NCBI RefSeq assembly: GCF_003260995.1 | Contig: NZ_CP030040.1 | Location: forward strand, 352,978 to 416,977 | Length of the DNA stretch: 64,000 bases | Source: Acetobacterium sp. KB-1 | GTDB taxonomy: Bacteria; Bacillota; Clostridia; Eubacteriales; Eubacteriaceae | Direction: 5' to 3' | Shown: piece after piece, positions 27,922-35,809 of the stretch | Layout: every line of letters starts with the position of its first letter | How positions within the stretch are numbered: position 1 is the stretch's first letter | Notes under the pieces: generated by a model | Seen by the model: only the letters and a program-made list of their open reading frames with translations | Databases searched by the model: none | Told to the model about the DNA's origin: nothing | Translations under genes and position numbers: made by a program

Positions 27922-29478
27922 TTAACCCAGTAATTTTGCCATATCAGCTTCTGGGGTGGTGATTGGTCCGATGTTGTAGTTTTCAACCAGCACGTTTAAA
28001 ACGTTGGGTGAAATAAAAGCGGGTAGTGATGGTCCTAATAAGATGTTCTTGATGCCGAGGTGTAACAGGGTCAGTAAGATACAAACCGCTTTTTGTTCGT
28101 ACCAGGATAAGACCATGCTTAGCGGTAATTCGTTAACATCGCAATCAAAAGCGCCAGCCAGAGCCACAGCCACCTGAATGGCCGAGTAAGCATCATTGCA
28201 TTGGCCCATATCCATCAGTCGTGGCAAGCCGCCGATGGTGCCCAGATCAAGATCGTTGAAGCGGTATTTACCACAGGCCAGGGTTAAGACAATCGTATCA
28301 GCCGGTGTTTTTTCAACAAATTCGGTGTAGTAGTTACGTCCGGTTTTAGCCCCGTCACAGCCTCCAACCAGGAAGAAGTGTTTGATATCGCCAGCTTTAA
28401 CAGCCGCGATAACCTTGTCAGCAACGCCTAAAACAGTGCCATGACCAAATCCGGTTAATAGTGTTTTACCGCCATTGATGCCGGTCATTTCCTTATCTTC
28501 CGGGTATCCGCCCAGTTCCAGCGCTTTTTTTATCACTGGGGCAAAATCTTTTTCTTTGCCAACATGGATCATGTCGGGGTATTGAACCACATCGGTGGTG
28601 AAAATACGGTCAGAATAGCTTTCTTTCACTGGCATAATACAGTTGGTGGTGAAAAGAACCGGGGCTGGTACAGCAGCGAATTCTTTTTGCTGGTTTTGCC
28701 AGGCTGTCCCAAAGTTTCCTTTTAAGTGGGTATGTTTTTTGAGTCCTGGATAAGCATGGGCTGGCAGCATTTCACCGTGAGTATAAATATTGATGCCCTT
28801 GCCTTCGGTTTGTTCCAGCAATAATTTTAAATCATGTAAATCATGACCCGTGATGATAATAAAAGGTCCTTTTTCAATGGTTAATGGCACTTCTGTTGGT
28901 ACCGGGGTGCCATAGGTTTCGGTATTAGCTTTATCCAGCAATGCCATGCATTTTAAATTAATTTCGCCGGTTTTGAGTACTAGTGGCAGTAACACGTCCA
29001 TGCCCAGATCAGAGCCGACAGCAGCGAGTGCTTCATAGAAGAAGGCATCGACTTCAGGGTCGTTGTAACCCAGGATTGCGGCATGATGAGCATAGGCAGC
29101 CACTCCTTTAACACCTAAAAGGATCAGCGTTTTCAGGGATCGAATATCTTCATTATCATCCCAGAGTTTTGCCATATCATAATCTTCGGCGGTTGGATCC
29201 AGATCAGCTTTCATTTTGTCAACACAGTCTACCATTACTTTAAGACTCTCATCATCAAAACTGACATTGGTAACAGTAGTGAATAATGCTTTTTTGATAC
29301 AGGCGTCGGTGGCCGGGGTAGCCGCTGTTTTTTTTACGGCTTTAGACAGCCCAATACAGGCACCGACTAATTTATCCTGGAGACCGGCAACTGGCGCTGT
29401 TTTACCACAGACTCCCTTGACCTCACATCCGGTTCCTTTGGCAGTCTGTTCACATTGAAAACAAAACATGTCTTTCAT
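27922..29478 (-). CDS. hcp: Hybrid cluster protein (hydroxylamine reductase)
   Basis: Protein of 518 residues. The N-terminal cysteines FCFQCEQT, GC and GVCGK bind the [4Fe-4S] cluster. Hybrid-cluster ligands are seen in the later part (GHDLHD, CGKYRF, LGTIGGLPRL). Hcp reduces hydroxylamine in vitro and acts as an NO reductase in vivo, so it belongs to nitrosative stress defence. Ribosome binding site AGAGGTAAA. It is transcribed separately from asrABC, which starts 165 bp downstream on the same strand. Confidence 0.95.
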   Translation of the reverse strand: MKDMFCFQCEQTAKGTGCEVKGVCGKTAPVAGLQDKLVGACIGLSKAVKKTAATPATDACIKKALFTTVTNVSFDDESLKVMVDCVDKMKADLDPTAEDYDMAKLWDDNEDIRSLKTLILLGVKGVAAYAHHAAILGYNDPEVDAFFYEALAAVGSDLGMDVLLPLVLKTGEINLKCMALLDKANTETYGTPVPTEVPLTIEKGPFIIITGHDLHDLKLLLEQTEGKGINIYTHGEMLPAHAYPGLKKHTHLKGNFGTAWQNQQKEFAAVPAPVLFTTNCIMPVKESYSDRIFTTDVVQYPDMIHVGKEKDFAPVIKKALELGGYPEDKEMTGINGGKTLLTGFGHGTVLGVADKVIAAVKAGDIKHFFLVGGCDGAKTGRNYYTEFVEKTPADTIVLTLACGKYRFNDLDLGTIGGLPRLMDMGQCNDAYSAIQVAVALAGAFDCDVNELPLSMVLSWYEQKAVCILLTLLHLGIKNILLGPSLPAFISPNVLNVLVENYNIGPITTPEADMAKLLG

Positions 29479-29507
29479 TTTTTACCTCTCTCGTAACTAT
29501 TTTATTT

Positions 29508-29533
29508 GTTAACCCGTATCAACGGGGAATAAC
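29508..29533 (-). promoter_or_regulatory. Palindromic candidate operator before hcp
   Basis: An interrupted palindrome (GTTA, one base, CCCGT, ATCA, ACGGG, three bases, TAAC) lies 30 bp before the hcp start. It could bind an HcpR/Fnr-type regulator or form a leader hairpin. A second small palindrome, GTTGC-AAAT-GCAAC, is at 29699-29712. The remaining A/T-rich gap up to 29854 should hold two divergent promoters. Confidence 0.35.
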
Positions 29534-29854
29534 CTTTGTAAAATCACTTCTCTTATAAATTACCCATAGATAGTGAAAAATAACGATTTAATCGTATTTA
29601 TTTATTTAAACATCCGTTTAACTAAATATTTATCCAAACTATTGCGTTTTTTTAAACTGACGATAACATAATGATACTACATGTTTTTCTGTTTGACGGT
29701 TGCAAATGCAACATAGAATAAAAATATTTCTTCTTTTTATTGATATCTCCTGTATAGAAATATTCTCTTGAAATAGAAATCCTATCTTTTATTCTGAAAG
29801 TCATTGTGATATGATTTGTTTAACTAAGTGCAATCATTAGAAATGAGGAACACC

Positions 29855-31846
29855 ATGAGCCTGAAAATGAGTAAGTTGCTGGATATTGAAAAATACTTGT
29901 TGCTGGAACTGGTTTATTTTCATTTGCCATCCCAGTATAAAAATCAGATTACCCGGGAAACCCCGATAAAATTGGATGAATATATCGATCTGATAGAGCA
30001 GTGTGGCTGTTCGACGTATCCTGGTTTTATTAGTCGCTCTCGGCATGGGAGCCAATACAAAAGAAGAAGGCAGGCTCATTTTAAGCGAATTTACGCATCC
30101 AGCGATAACCTGGACGATGTTATTATTACTGGTTATCGTAATGATAATTATGGTTGCTACGGTAATTCCGACGATAAGATTAAATCCAGCTTTGTTGGCA
30201 TTGCCATGGAAGACTGCGAAAATAACGGGGCGGTGGTTTTTAGCGGTTGTGAACAGATGGATCTCAGCAGTATTGTTCTGGACTGGGGCGGATGTCTGAT
30301 TGCTTCGTTGGGCGTGGTCACCGCTCATCATCATAAAGCGATCGATTTTTTCGACTACTATATGACCGGGATTCTGGGGGAACGTAATCTTTTCGGACAT
30401 TCTAAAGGTGGTAATCTGGCCACCTACGTTTATATCAATCGGCTTGACGAAAACACTAATGCTTATTGCGTTAATGCCCAGCCCTATTGTTGGTACACCA
30501 TGAGTGACAGTCAGAAGGCGGCCTTAAAAACAGATCGATTTGAGTATATTGTTCATGCCAATGACCCCACTAGAAAGGCCAGCTATGTGTCTTATATCAG
30601 CCGTACGGCTCCTCTGAACCGCTATGCAAACCGACATTTTATTGATATTCATGGCTTTGCTGAGGTTAGTTTTGACGAATTTGGAAATCTGGAAGGTACC
30701 CGGGTTATCCGGGAAACCAATAGCCGACTGAAAACCCGATTTTTTAACGACTATGCCACTGAAAAGCGTTTGACCCACGATGAATGTTTGGCCCAGTTCC
30801 AGGAAAACATTGACAAGATCATCTCACTGCCCCGGCTATTAAGCACTACCCTGGACGAAATCCTATTGGTAACCGAGGCTCAAGCGGCAATTATCTGGCT
30901 TCGAGATGAAGATACCCGGGGGTCATTTATTTATCCATTAATTATTAAAGGCCCCCGGGCAGAAGATCTTTATCAACTGAAACTGCGCCCGGGACAGGGG
31001 ATTGCAGCCCAATCAGTCTTTGCTGGATTGCCACTATATATCAAAGATTTCCGTCACTACCGGCTACAGGTTGGTAGTCTGAAGCGAGCTATGGGTTTGA
31101 CCATTACCTCTGAAATTGCGGTGCCGTTGGGAATTGATGAATCGGAGGTTTTTGGCGCCTTGGAGCTGGTTAACAAACAAAATGGTTTTTTTTCAGTGGA
31201 AGATTTTGCTCTGGTCAATGAAATGACCCTGGTAATGTTGGATGTCTTTAAAAAATCCGGTAAATCTCTGGATAATTATCGTGATTTTTCTTTGTTACAG
31301 ATCCGAAAAGGTGGAAAGCCGATCTTTGCGGTGGAAAAGAACGGTTATCAGGAAGAAAACTTTATTACCCAAGAAGAGAAGAGCTTTTTTTTAAAAAAAA
31401 TCATGGGTCAGTCTTTAGAATCCGATGAGCGGTTGATTTTTAACCGGGTCACATTTACCAGGAACAAGCAGGATCAGTTAAAACGATTGCGAAAGCAGGA
31501 ATATGTGATGATCTTTGAAAATTCGCATTTGCGGGTTAGCAAAACCCGGGTCAAGACAGTGTTGGTTGCGCTGCTTTTACATCTCCGGGAGAATCGGATC
31601 AACCTAAATGCACTGGCAAGCATGATTGGTCTTGAGGACAAGATGAATACTTCTATTAAAGATCTTAGTGGCGCTGAATACATCCGCCTGGAATATGGCA
31701 TGGCACGAATCCGGCGACCCCAATTGATTATTGTCAACACCCCGCCTCGGGGTGTTAGTACCGCCGCCTTTTTGGCTTTGTGCAGTCGACTTAAGAAAGA
31801 CTGCGAGAAGAAAGTGGCCACTGTGATTGTACTTACGGACAAATGA
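29855..31846 (+). CDS. DUF2974 (Mbeg1-like) hydrolase fold joined to GAF domain
   Basis: Protein of 663 residues. The first ~320 residues are a lipase-like alpha/beta hydrolase of the DUF2974/Mbeg1 type, with the nucleophile elbow GHSKGG (about 185). Residues about 330-460 form a GAF domain (sensor of small ligands). The remaining ~200 residues are of unknown type, with basic and helical stretches. The ATG at 29855 has ATGAGGAA upstream; a GTG at 29828 is possible but lacks a site. It is divergent from hcp. The fusion suggests a hydrolase whose activity is set by a signal (inference). Confidence 0.75.
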   Translation: MSLKMSKLLDIEKYLLLELVYFHLPSQYKNQITRETPIKLDEYIDLIEQCGCSTYPGFISRSRHGSQYKRRRQAHFKRIYASSDNLDDVIITGYRNDNYGCYGNSDDKIKSSFVGIAMEDCENNGAVVFSGCEQMDLSSIVLDWGGCLIASLGVVTAHHHKAIDFFDYYMTGILGERNLFGHSKGGNLATYVYINRLDENTNAYCVNAQPYCWYTMSDSQKAALKTDRFEYIVHANDPTRKASYVSYISRTAPLNRYANRHFIDIHGFAEVSFDEFGNLEGTRVIRETNSRLKTRFFNDYATEKRLTHDECLAQFQENIDKIISLPRLLSTTLDEILLVTEAQAAIIWLRDEDTRGSFIYPLIIKGPRAEDLYQLKLRPGQGIAAQSVFAGLPLYIKDFRHYRLQVGSLKRAMGLTITSEIAVPLGIDESEVFGALELVNKQNGFFSVEDFALVNEMTLVMLDVFKKSGKSLDNYRDFSLLQIRKGGKPIFAVEKNGYQEENFITQEEKSFFLKKIMGQSLESDERLIFNRVTFTRNKQDQLKRLRKQEYVMIFENSHLRVSKTRVKTVLVALLLHLRENRINLNALASMIGLEDKMNTSIKDLSGAEYIRLEYGMARIRRPQLIIVNTPPRGVSTAAFLALCSRLKKDCEKKVATVIVLTDK

Positions 31847-31865
31847 TGAGAAAGAGAGGTTAGTG

Positions 31866-32339
31866 ATGATAAATCTAAAAATTCCCGGCTATGAGACCAT
31901 CACAGTTGAGCATGTGACCTTTGATTATAACGGTACCCTGGCAGTCGATGGCTTTCTGGTGAAGGGGCTTAAAGAAAGACTGGTGGCTCTTACAAAGCTG
32001 GGGGTGGACGTGTATATTCTTACCGCTGATACCTTTGGTCTGGTGCGAAAGCAATGCGGAGATCTGCCGGTGACCATTGAGATTTTTTCAAAAGATAATA
32101 TTTCAAAAAAGAAAAAAGCCTTCGTTGAGTCGATCGGTGGAGCGACTAATGTTGCCATCGGAAACGGCAACAATGACCGGGAAATGTTTTTAGAAAGCCG
32201 GCTTTCCATCGCTGTGATCGGAACTGAAGGCTGTTTTGCAAAGTCACTGCTGGCAGCGGATATTGTCGTGAACAGTCCGCTGGATGCTCTGGATTTATTA
32301 TTAAACTCAGACCGGATGGTCGCTACTCTAAGGACGTAG
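31866..32339 (+). CDS. HAD family hydrolase-like protein
   Basis: Protein of 157 residues. The HAD motif I appears as FDYNGTLA (second Asp of the usual DxD replaced by Asn), then LTADT (motif II region), a lysine stretch, and GNGNNDREM (motif III/IV). No cap domain. It resembles the small soluble part of P-type ATPases and predicted phosphatases. With motif I altered, phosphatase activity is uncertain. It starts 19 bp after the DUF2974-GAF gene with AGAGAGG, so the two are co-transcribed. Confidence 0.75.
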   Translation: MINLKIPGYETITVEHVTFDYNGTLAVDGFLVKGLKERLVALTKLGVDVYILTADTFGLVRKQCGDLPVTIEIFSKDNISKKKKAFVESIGGATNVAIGNGNNDREMFLESRLSIAVIGTEGCFAKSLLAADIVVNSPLDALDLLLNSDRMVATLRT

Positions 32340-32397
32340 ACGATCGATAATGATCAGTGCTTTTAAGCAAGTGATAATGTTACTGCTTAAAAAAATG

Positions 32398-32427
32398 TTG
32401 ACGGTTTCATTCCCCTTGTGCTATGAT
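32398..32427 (+). promoter_or_regulatory. SigA promoter of glpP
   Basis: TTGACG (32398-32403) and TATGAT (32422-32427) with an 18-bp spacer, 20 bp before the glpP start. Confidence 0.65.
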
Positions 32428-32447
32428 CTAGTCAATGAGGAGATAAA

Positions 32448-33002
32448 ATGAGTTGGATTGATTTTACAGAATTCCAGGTTATTCCTTCGATTCGCAGGCT
32501 GGGTGATTTAGAAATTGCGCTTAATAGTGATGTTCAGGTCGTTTTACTCACTGAAGCCCACATTGCCAATCTGCAGGAGCTGGTTAAACTGGTACATGCA
32601 AAAGATAAGAAGGCGCTGATCAATCTGGAGTTGCTGGGTGGTTTTGGAAAAGATCACGTGGGAATGAAGCTATTAAAAAACTATTACCATGTGGATGGGG
32701 TCATGTCAACCGACAGCGGTAAGCTGGGGATGGCAAAACAATGTGGTCTCGTTACTTTTCAGCGATTTTTTCTTCATGATTCGCGATCTTTTGAGACCGC
32801 GCTTAAAATTATTGAATGTTCACGGGTTGACGGAGCTGAGCTGCTACCGGCGATCATGGCTCTGGATTGTTATCAAACACTGATTGCGGCGGCAAAAATT
32901 CCCTTATTAGCAGGCGGATTTGTCCGGGACCGGGAAATGATGGGAAAGATTAAAGCATGTGGTTTTAAGGGTTTGACGGTCAGCGACAAGTCGCTGTGGT
33001 AA
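32448..33002 (+). CDS. glpP: Glycerol-3-phosphate-responsive antiterminator GlpP
   Basis: Protein of 184 residues with the GlpP pattern: VLLTEAHIANLQELV, DLLGG-like LELLGGFG, DGVMSTDSGKL, and ending in AGGFVRDREM...GLTVSDKSLW. In Bacillus, GlpP with glycerol-3-phosphate binds the leader of glpFK/glpD messages and prevents termination at a leader terminator. A very strong terminator lies directly downstream, before the kinase operon, so that operon is its probable target. GAGGAGAT precedes the ATG. Confidence 0.93.
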   Translation: MSWIDFTEFQVIPSIRRLGDLEIALNSDVQVVLLTEAHIANLQELVKLVHAKDKKALINLELLGGFGKDHVGMKLLKNYYHVDGVMSTDSGKLGMAKQCGLVTFQRFFLHDSRSFETALKIIECSRVDGAELLPAIMALDCYQTLIAAAKIPLLAGGFVRDREMMGKIKACGFKGLTVSDKSLW

Positions 33003-33061
33003 CGTGATTTTTGATATAGGATATTAAAACAAAATAGAATGTGCCGGATGGTAATTGTGTG

Positions 33062-33119
33062 AGTCCTGCTTAATAAATGTGATAAATTATATCACATTTA
33101 TTAAGCAGGACTTTTTTTC
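33062..33119 (+). terminator. Leader terminator, probable GlpP target
   Basis: A perfect 22-bp stem (33062-33083 with 33091-33112) and a 7-nt loop, followed by TTTTTTT. It lies 60 bp after glpP and 130 bp before the kinase gene, in the place of a GlpP-controlled leader terminator. It would block read-through unless antiterminated. Confidence 0.85.
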
Positions 33120-33170
33120 GTGAGAAAAGGGGGTATTGAGGAAGGGAAACAAAACGAAATTTATCATACT

Positions 33171-33192
33171 GTAGGGGCAATAGCAGTTGCCC
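33171..33192. repeat. GTAGGGGC-type palindromic repeat
   Basis: GTAGGG followed by GGGCAA and TTGCCC forming a small hairpin (33175-33192). It belongs to a dispersed repeat with related copies at 34791-34891 and 35731-35756. Confidence 0.5.
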
Positions 33193-33249
33193 GCAAAGGT
33201 TAAACAATCAAATCGTTCTAAATTTAAAAATATAATTGGAGGCTACAAA

Positions 33250-34749
33250 ATGGGAAAATATTTACTGGGTCTTGACAATGGCGGCACCATGATTAAAGCG
33301 GCACTTTACGATTTAAAAGGAAACGAGGTGGCAATTTCTAGCTCCAAAACAGCCATGTACCAGCCGGAACCGGGCTTCACCGAACGTGACGTCGAAGAAA
33401 TGTGGCAGGCCAATGTCAAAGCGATTAAAGGGGTGATCGCCAAAGCCGGTATCAATGGCAGTGAGATCATCGGGCTCTCCGCCACTGGTCATGGGAACGG
33501 CCTCTATCTGGTTCGGGCTGATGGTAGCCAGACTACCAATGGCATGATCTCCACCGATGTCCGGGGCCGGGAATACGTTATTAAATGGCAGAAAGACGGC
33601 ACCCATGATAAGATCTTGCCTAAAACCATGCAGAGTGTTTTTGCGGGACAGCCCACTACTCTGCTAAGATGGTTTATGGATCATAAACCCGAGGTACTGG
33701 AAGAAACCCGTTGGATTTTTATGTGCAAGGACTATATCCGTTTCCGGTTAACCGGAGAAGCTTATGGGGAAATTGCTGATATGTCCGGTTCCAGTCTGAT
33801 GAATGTCCGGGATGTGAAATATGACCGGGATCTGCTCAAAGACATGGGGCTTGAAAGCATTTATGATAAATTGCCGCCACTGCGTTATTCAGGGGAAGTC
33901 TGCGGCACGATTACCAAGGAAGTGGCCGAACTGACCGGACTGTCTGAAGGAACCCCAGTGGCCGGGGGCTGTATGGATATTCACGCCTCAGCAATGGCAG
34001 TGGGAATCACCGATGAGGATAAAATGTGCGTGGTGGCCGGGACCTGGAGCATCAATGAATATATCAGTAAAAAACCGGTAGTGGACAAGGACTTGTTTAT
34101 GACCTCCATTTATCCGATCCCCGGTTATTGGATGATCTTGGAAGGCAGCCCGACCTCGGCCAGTAATCTGGAATGGTTTTTAACTGAAATCCTTCGGGAT
34201 ATTGATCTCAAAGAGCAGGATGTCTATGAGTATTCCAACCATTGTGTCAACTGTGTGGCCGATGAAGATTGTGGCGTGGTCTTCCTACCCTTTTTATACG
34301 CCAGCAATGTCAACATCAATGCCAAGGCCTGTTTTGTCGGATTGTCCAGCTATCACAACCGGGATAATATGCTAAGAGCCGTTTACGAAGGGATTGTCTT
34401 TAGTCATAAGTATCATATTGAAAAGTTGCTTAAATATCGTAGTGCCCCAAAGAGTATCCGCATAGCCGGTGGGGTGGCTAAATCCCGGGTTTGGGTGCAG
34501 ATGTTTGCAGATATTCTTAAGGTGCCTATTGAAGTCACTGAATGTACCGAACTGGGGGCACTGGGAGCAGCGATTTGTGCCGGGGTTGCCACTGGCGCCT
34601 ATGAAAGTTTCAAGGCGGCTTCGGATGTGATGGTGGAAATTGCCTTTACTGCGGTTCCCGACCCCACTAAACAGGCCCTTTATGAAAAGAAGTACAACCG
34701 CTATCTGAAGGTTATCAATGCGCTGGATGGGATCTGGGACGAGTATTAA
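33250..34749 (+). CDS. FGGY family carbohydrate kinase, L-xylulokinase-like
   Basis: Cytosolic sugar kinase of 499 residues with the FGGY fold. The N-terminal phosphate loop is LGLDNGGTMIKAALY; the catalytic Asp is likely in GGCMDIHAS; the C-terminal ATP site is IRIAGGVAKSRVW. Over its length it resembles E. coli LyxK (L-xylulokinase) more than glycerol kinase, for example TERDVEEMWQ, GQPTTLLRW and EGSPTSASNLEWF. The product is thus probably a ketose or polyol phosphate (inference). GGAGG lies 8 nt before ATG 33250. First gene of the operon behind the GlpP-type terminator. Confidence 0.85.
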   Translation: MGKYLLGLDNGGTMIKAALYDLKGNEVAISSSKTAMYQPEPGFTERDVEEMWQANVKAIKGVIAKAGINGSEIIGLSATGHGNGLYLVRADGSQTTNGMISTDVRGREYVIKWQKDGTHDKILPKTMQSVFAGQPTTLLRWFMDHKPEVLEETRWIFMCKDYIRFRLTGEAYGEIADMSGSSLMNVRDVKYDRDLLKDMGLESIYDKLPPLRYSGEVCGTITKEVAELTGLSEGTPVAGGCMDIHASAMAVGITDEDKMCVVAGTWSINEYISKKPVVDKDLFMTSIYPIPGYWMILEGSPTSASNLEWFLTEILRDIDLKEQDVYEYSNHCVNCVADEDCGVVFLPFLYASNVNINAKACFVGLSSYHNRDNMLRAVYEGIVFSHKYHIEKLLKYRSAPKSIRIAGGVAKSRVWVQMFADILKVPIEVTECTELGALGAAICAGVATGAYESFKAASDVMVEIAFTAVPDPTKQALYEKKYNRYLKVINALDGIWDEY

Positions 34750-34790
34750 AGAAGGCCATTCAGCAATTACCAAGGAACGTTATGCATCGC

Positions 34791-34891
34791 TTCGTAGGGG
34801 CGAGGGTCTGACCCCTAGGTCATTATCAATCGCCCGGAAACGTTGATCTCAAGATAAACGCTTGCAGGCGGGTACTACCCGCCCCTACGAA
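34791..34891. repeat. Inverted repeat pair with TTCGTAGGGGCG ends
   Basis: TTCGTAGGGGCG (34791-34802) and CGCCCCTACGAA (34880-34891) bound a 101-bp segment between the kinase and SDR genes. Inside are GGGTCTGACCCC and GGCGGGTACTACCCGCC palindromes. Similar ends are scattered in the operon spacers, so this is a dispersed non-coding repeat. Confidence 0.65.
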
Positions 34892-34932
34892 CCCATAATG
34901 GACAAATATGTAAAAAAACGGGAGACTAAGAA

Positions 34933-35691
34933 ATGGATTTAAAATTAAAAGGAAAAAACGCCATCATCACCGGGGGTTCCCGGGGAGTGGGACGGGCGAT
35001 TGCTCTGGGGCTAGCAGCAGAAGGCGTTAATGTGGTGGTAACAGCCCGAAAAAAATCGAAAGAACTATTGGAAGTGGTAGAAGAAGCTAAATCCATGGGG
35101 GTAAACGCCTATCCTTTGGGGGTAAGCATGAATAATGCCGATGATGTGGGGAAAATGATGAAGGCGGCCGAAGCGCTGCTGGGAGATCTGGATATACTGA
35201 TCAATAACGCTGGGATCTGGTTAACCGGATGGATTCAGGATATCCCCTTATCGGACTGGGAAGAGACCATGGATGTGAACTTGACAGCGCCTTTTCTCAC
35301 CTCTCAATATTTTGCCAAAATCAATCTAAAAAAGAAGCGACCCGGGCGGATTATTAATATTAATTCTCAGGCGGCCTTTAACGGCTCTACCACTGGCCAT
35401 GCCCACTACGCTGCCAGCAAGGCGGGGATGGTAGCATTGACCATTTCCATGGCCCGGGAGCTGTCGTCTAAAGGGATTACGGTTAACGGCATTGCCCTGG
35501 GGATAGTTAACACCGATATGATTAGGGACAACTTAGAAGCCAACCCCGGTTATTACGAAAGCCGGATCCCCATTGGTCGCGTGGCTCAGCCGGAAGATGT
35601 GGCCAACATCGCAGTCTTTATGGTCTCGGAACCGGCATCTTATCTCACTGGCACAACCATCGATGCGACCGGAGGAATGCTAATGCGGTAG
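34933..35691 (+). CDS. SDR family oxidoreductase
   Basis: Classical short-chain dehydrogenase/reductase of 252 residues. It has the dinucleotide motif TGGSRGVGRAI (about 14-24), NNAG (about 90), a catalytic Ser in INSQAAFNG and the YxxxK pair in YAASKAG. Many members oxidise polyols or reduce ketoses with NAD(P). In this operon it would act on the alcohol/ketone group of the same substrate as the kinase (inference). GGGAGACTAAG lies before the ATG. Confidence 0.9.
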   Translation: MDLKLKGKNAIITGGSRGVGRAIALGLAAEGVNVVVTARKKSKELLEVVEEAKSMGVNAYPLGVSMNNADDVGKMMKAAEALLGDLDILINNAGIWLTGWIQDIPLSDWEETMDVNLTAPFLTSQYFAKINLKKKRPGRIININSQAAFNGSTTGHAHYAASKAGMVALTISMARELSSKGITVNGIALGIVNTDMIRDNLEANPGYYESRIPIGRVAQPEDVANIAVFMVSEPASYLTGTTIDATGGMLMR

Positions 35692-35730
35692 GGTATTTAA
35701 ACGGAACATGGGTTGCAAGACGGACGACTG

Positions 35731-35756
35731 CGGGCGGTAGTACCTGCCCCTACGAA
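35731..35756. repeat. Partial GTAGGGGC-type repeat
   Basis: CGGGCGGTAGTACCTGCCCC followed by TACGAA matches the right part of the 34791-34891 element. It forms a short GGCGGTAGTACCTGCC hairpin in the spacer before the GlpA-like gene. Confidence 0.55.
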
Positions 35757-35809
35757 GCAGAATAAACAACGGCGTAAAAAACACACACCATTTACGAAAG
35801 GAAAAGAGA

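Noticed and set aside
29837..30400. 187-aa frame on the minus strand
   Set aside because: It lies opposite the DUF2974-GAF gene, without a ribosome binding site or plausible protein features.
32361..32394. Terminator after the HAD gene
   Set aside because: The TTTTAAGCA/TGCTTAAAA hairpin is followed by A, not T, on the plus strand; at best it would act on the minus strand, where no gene ends.
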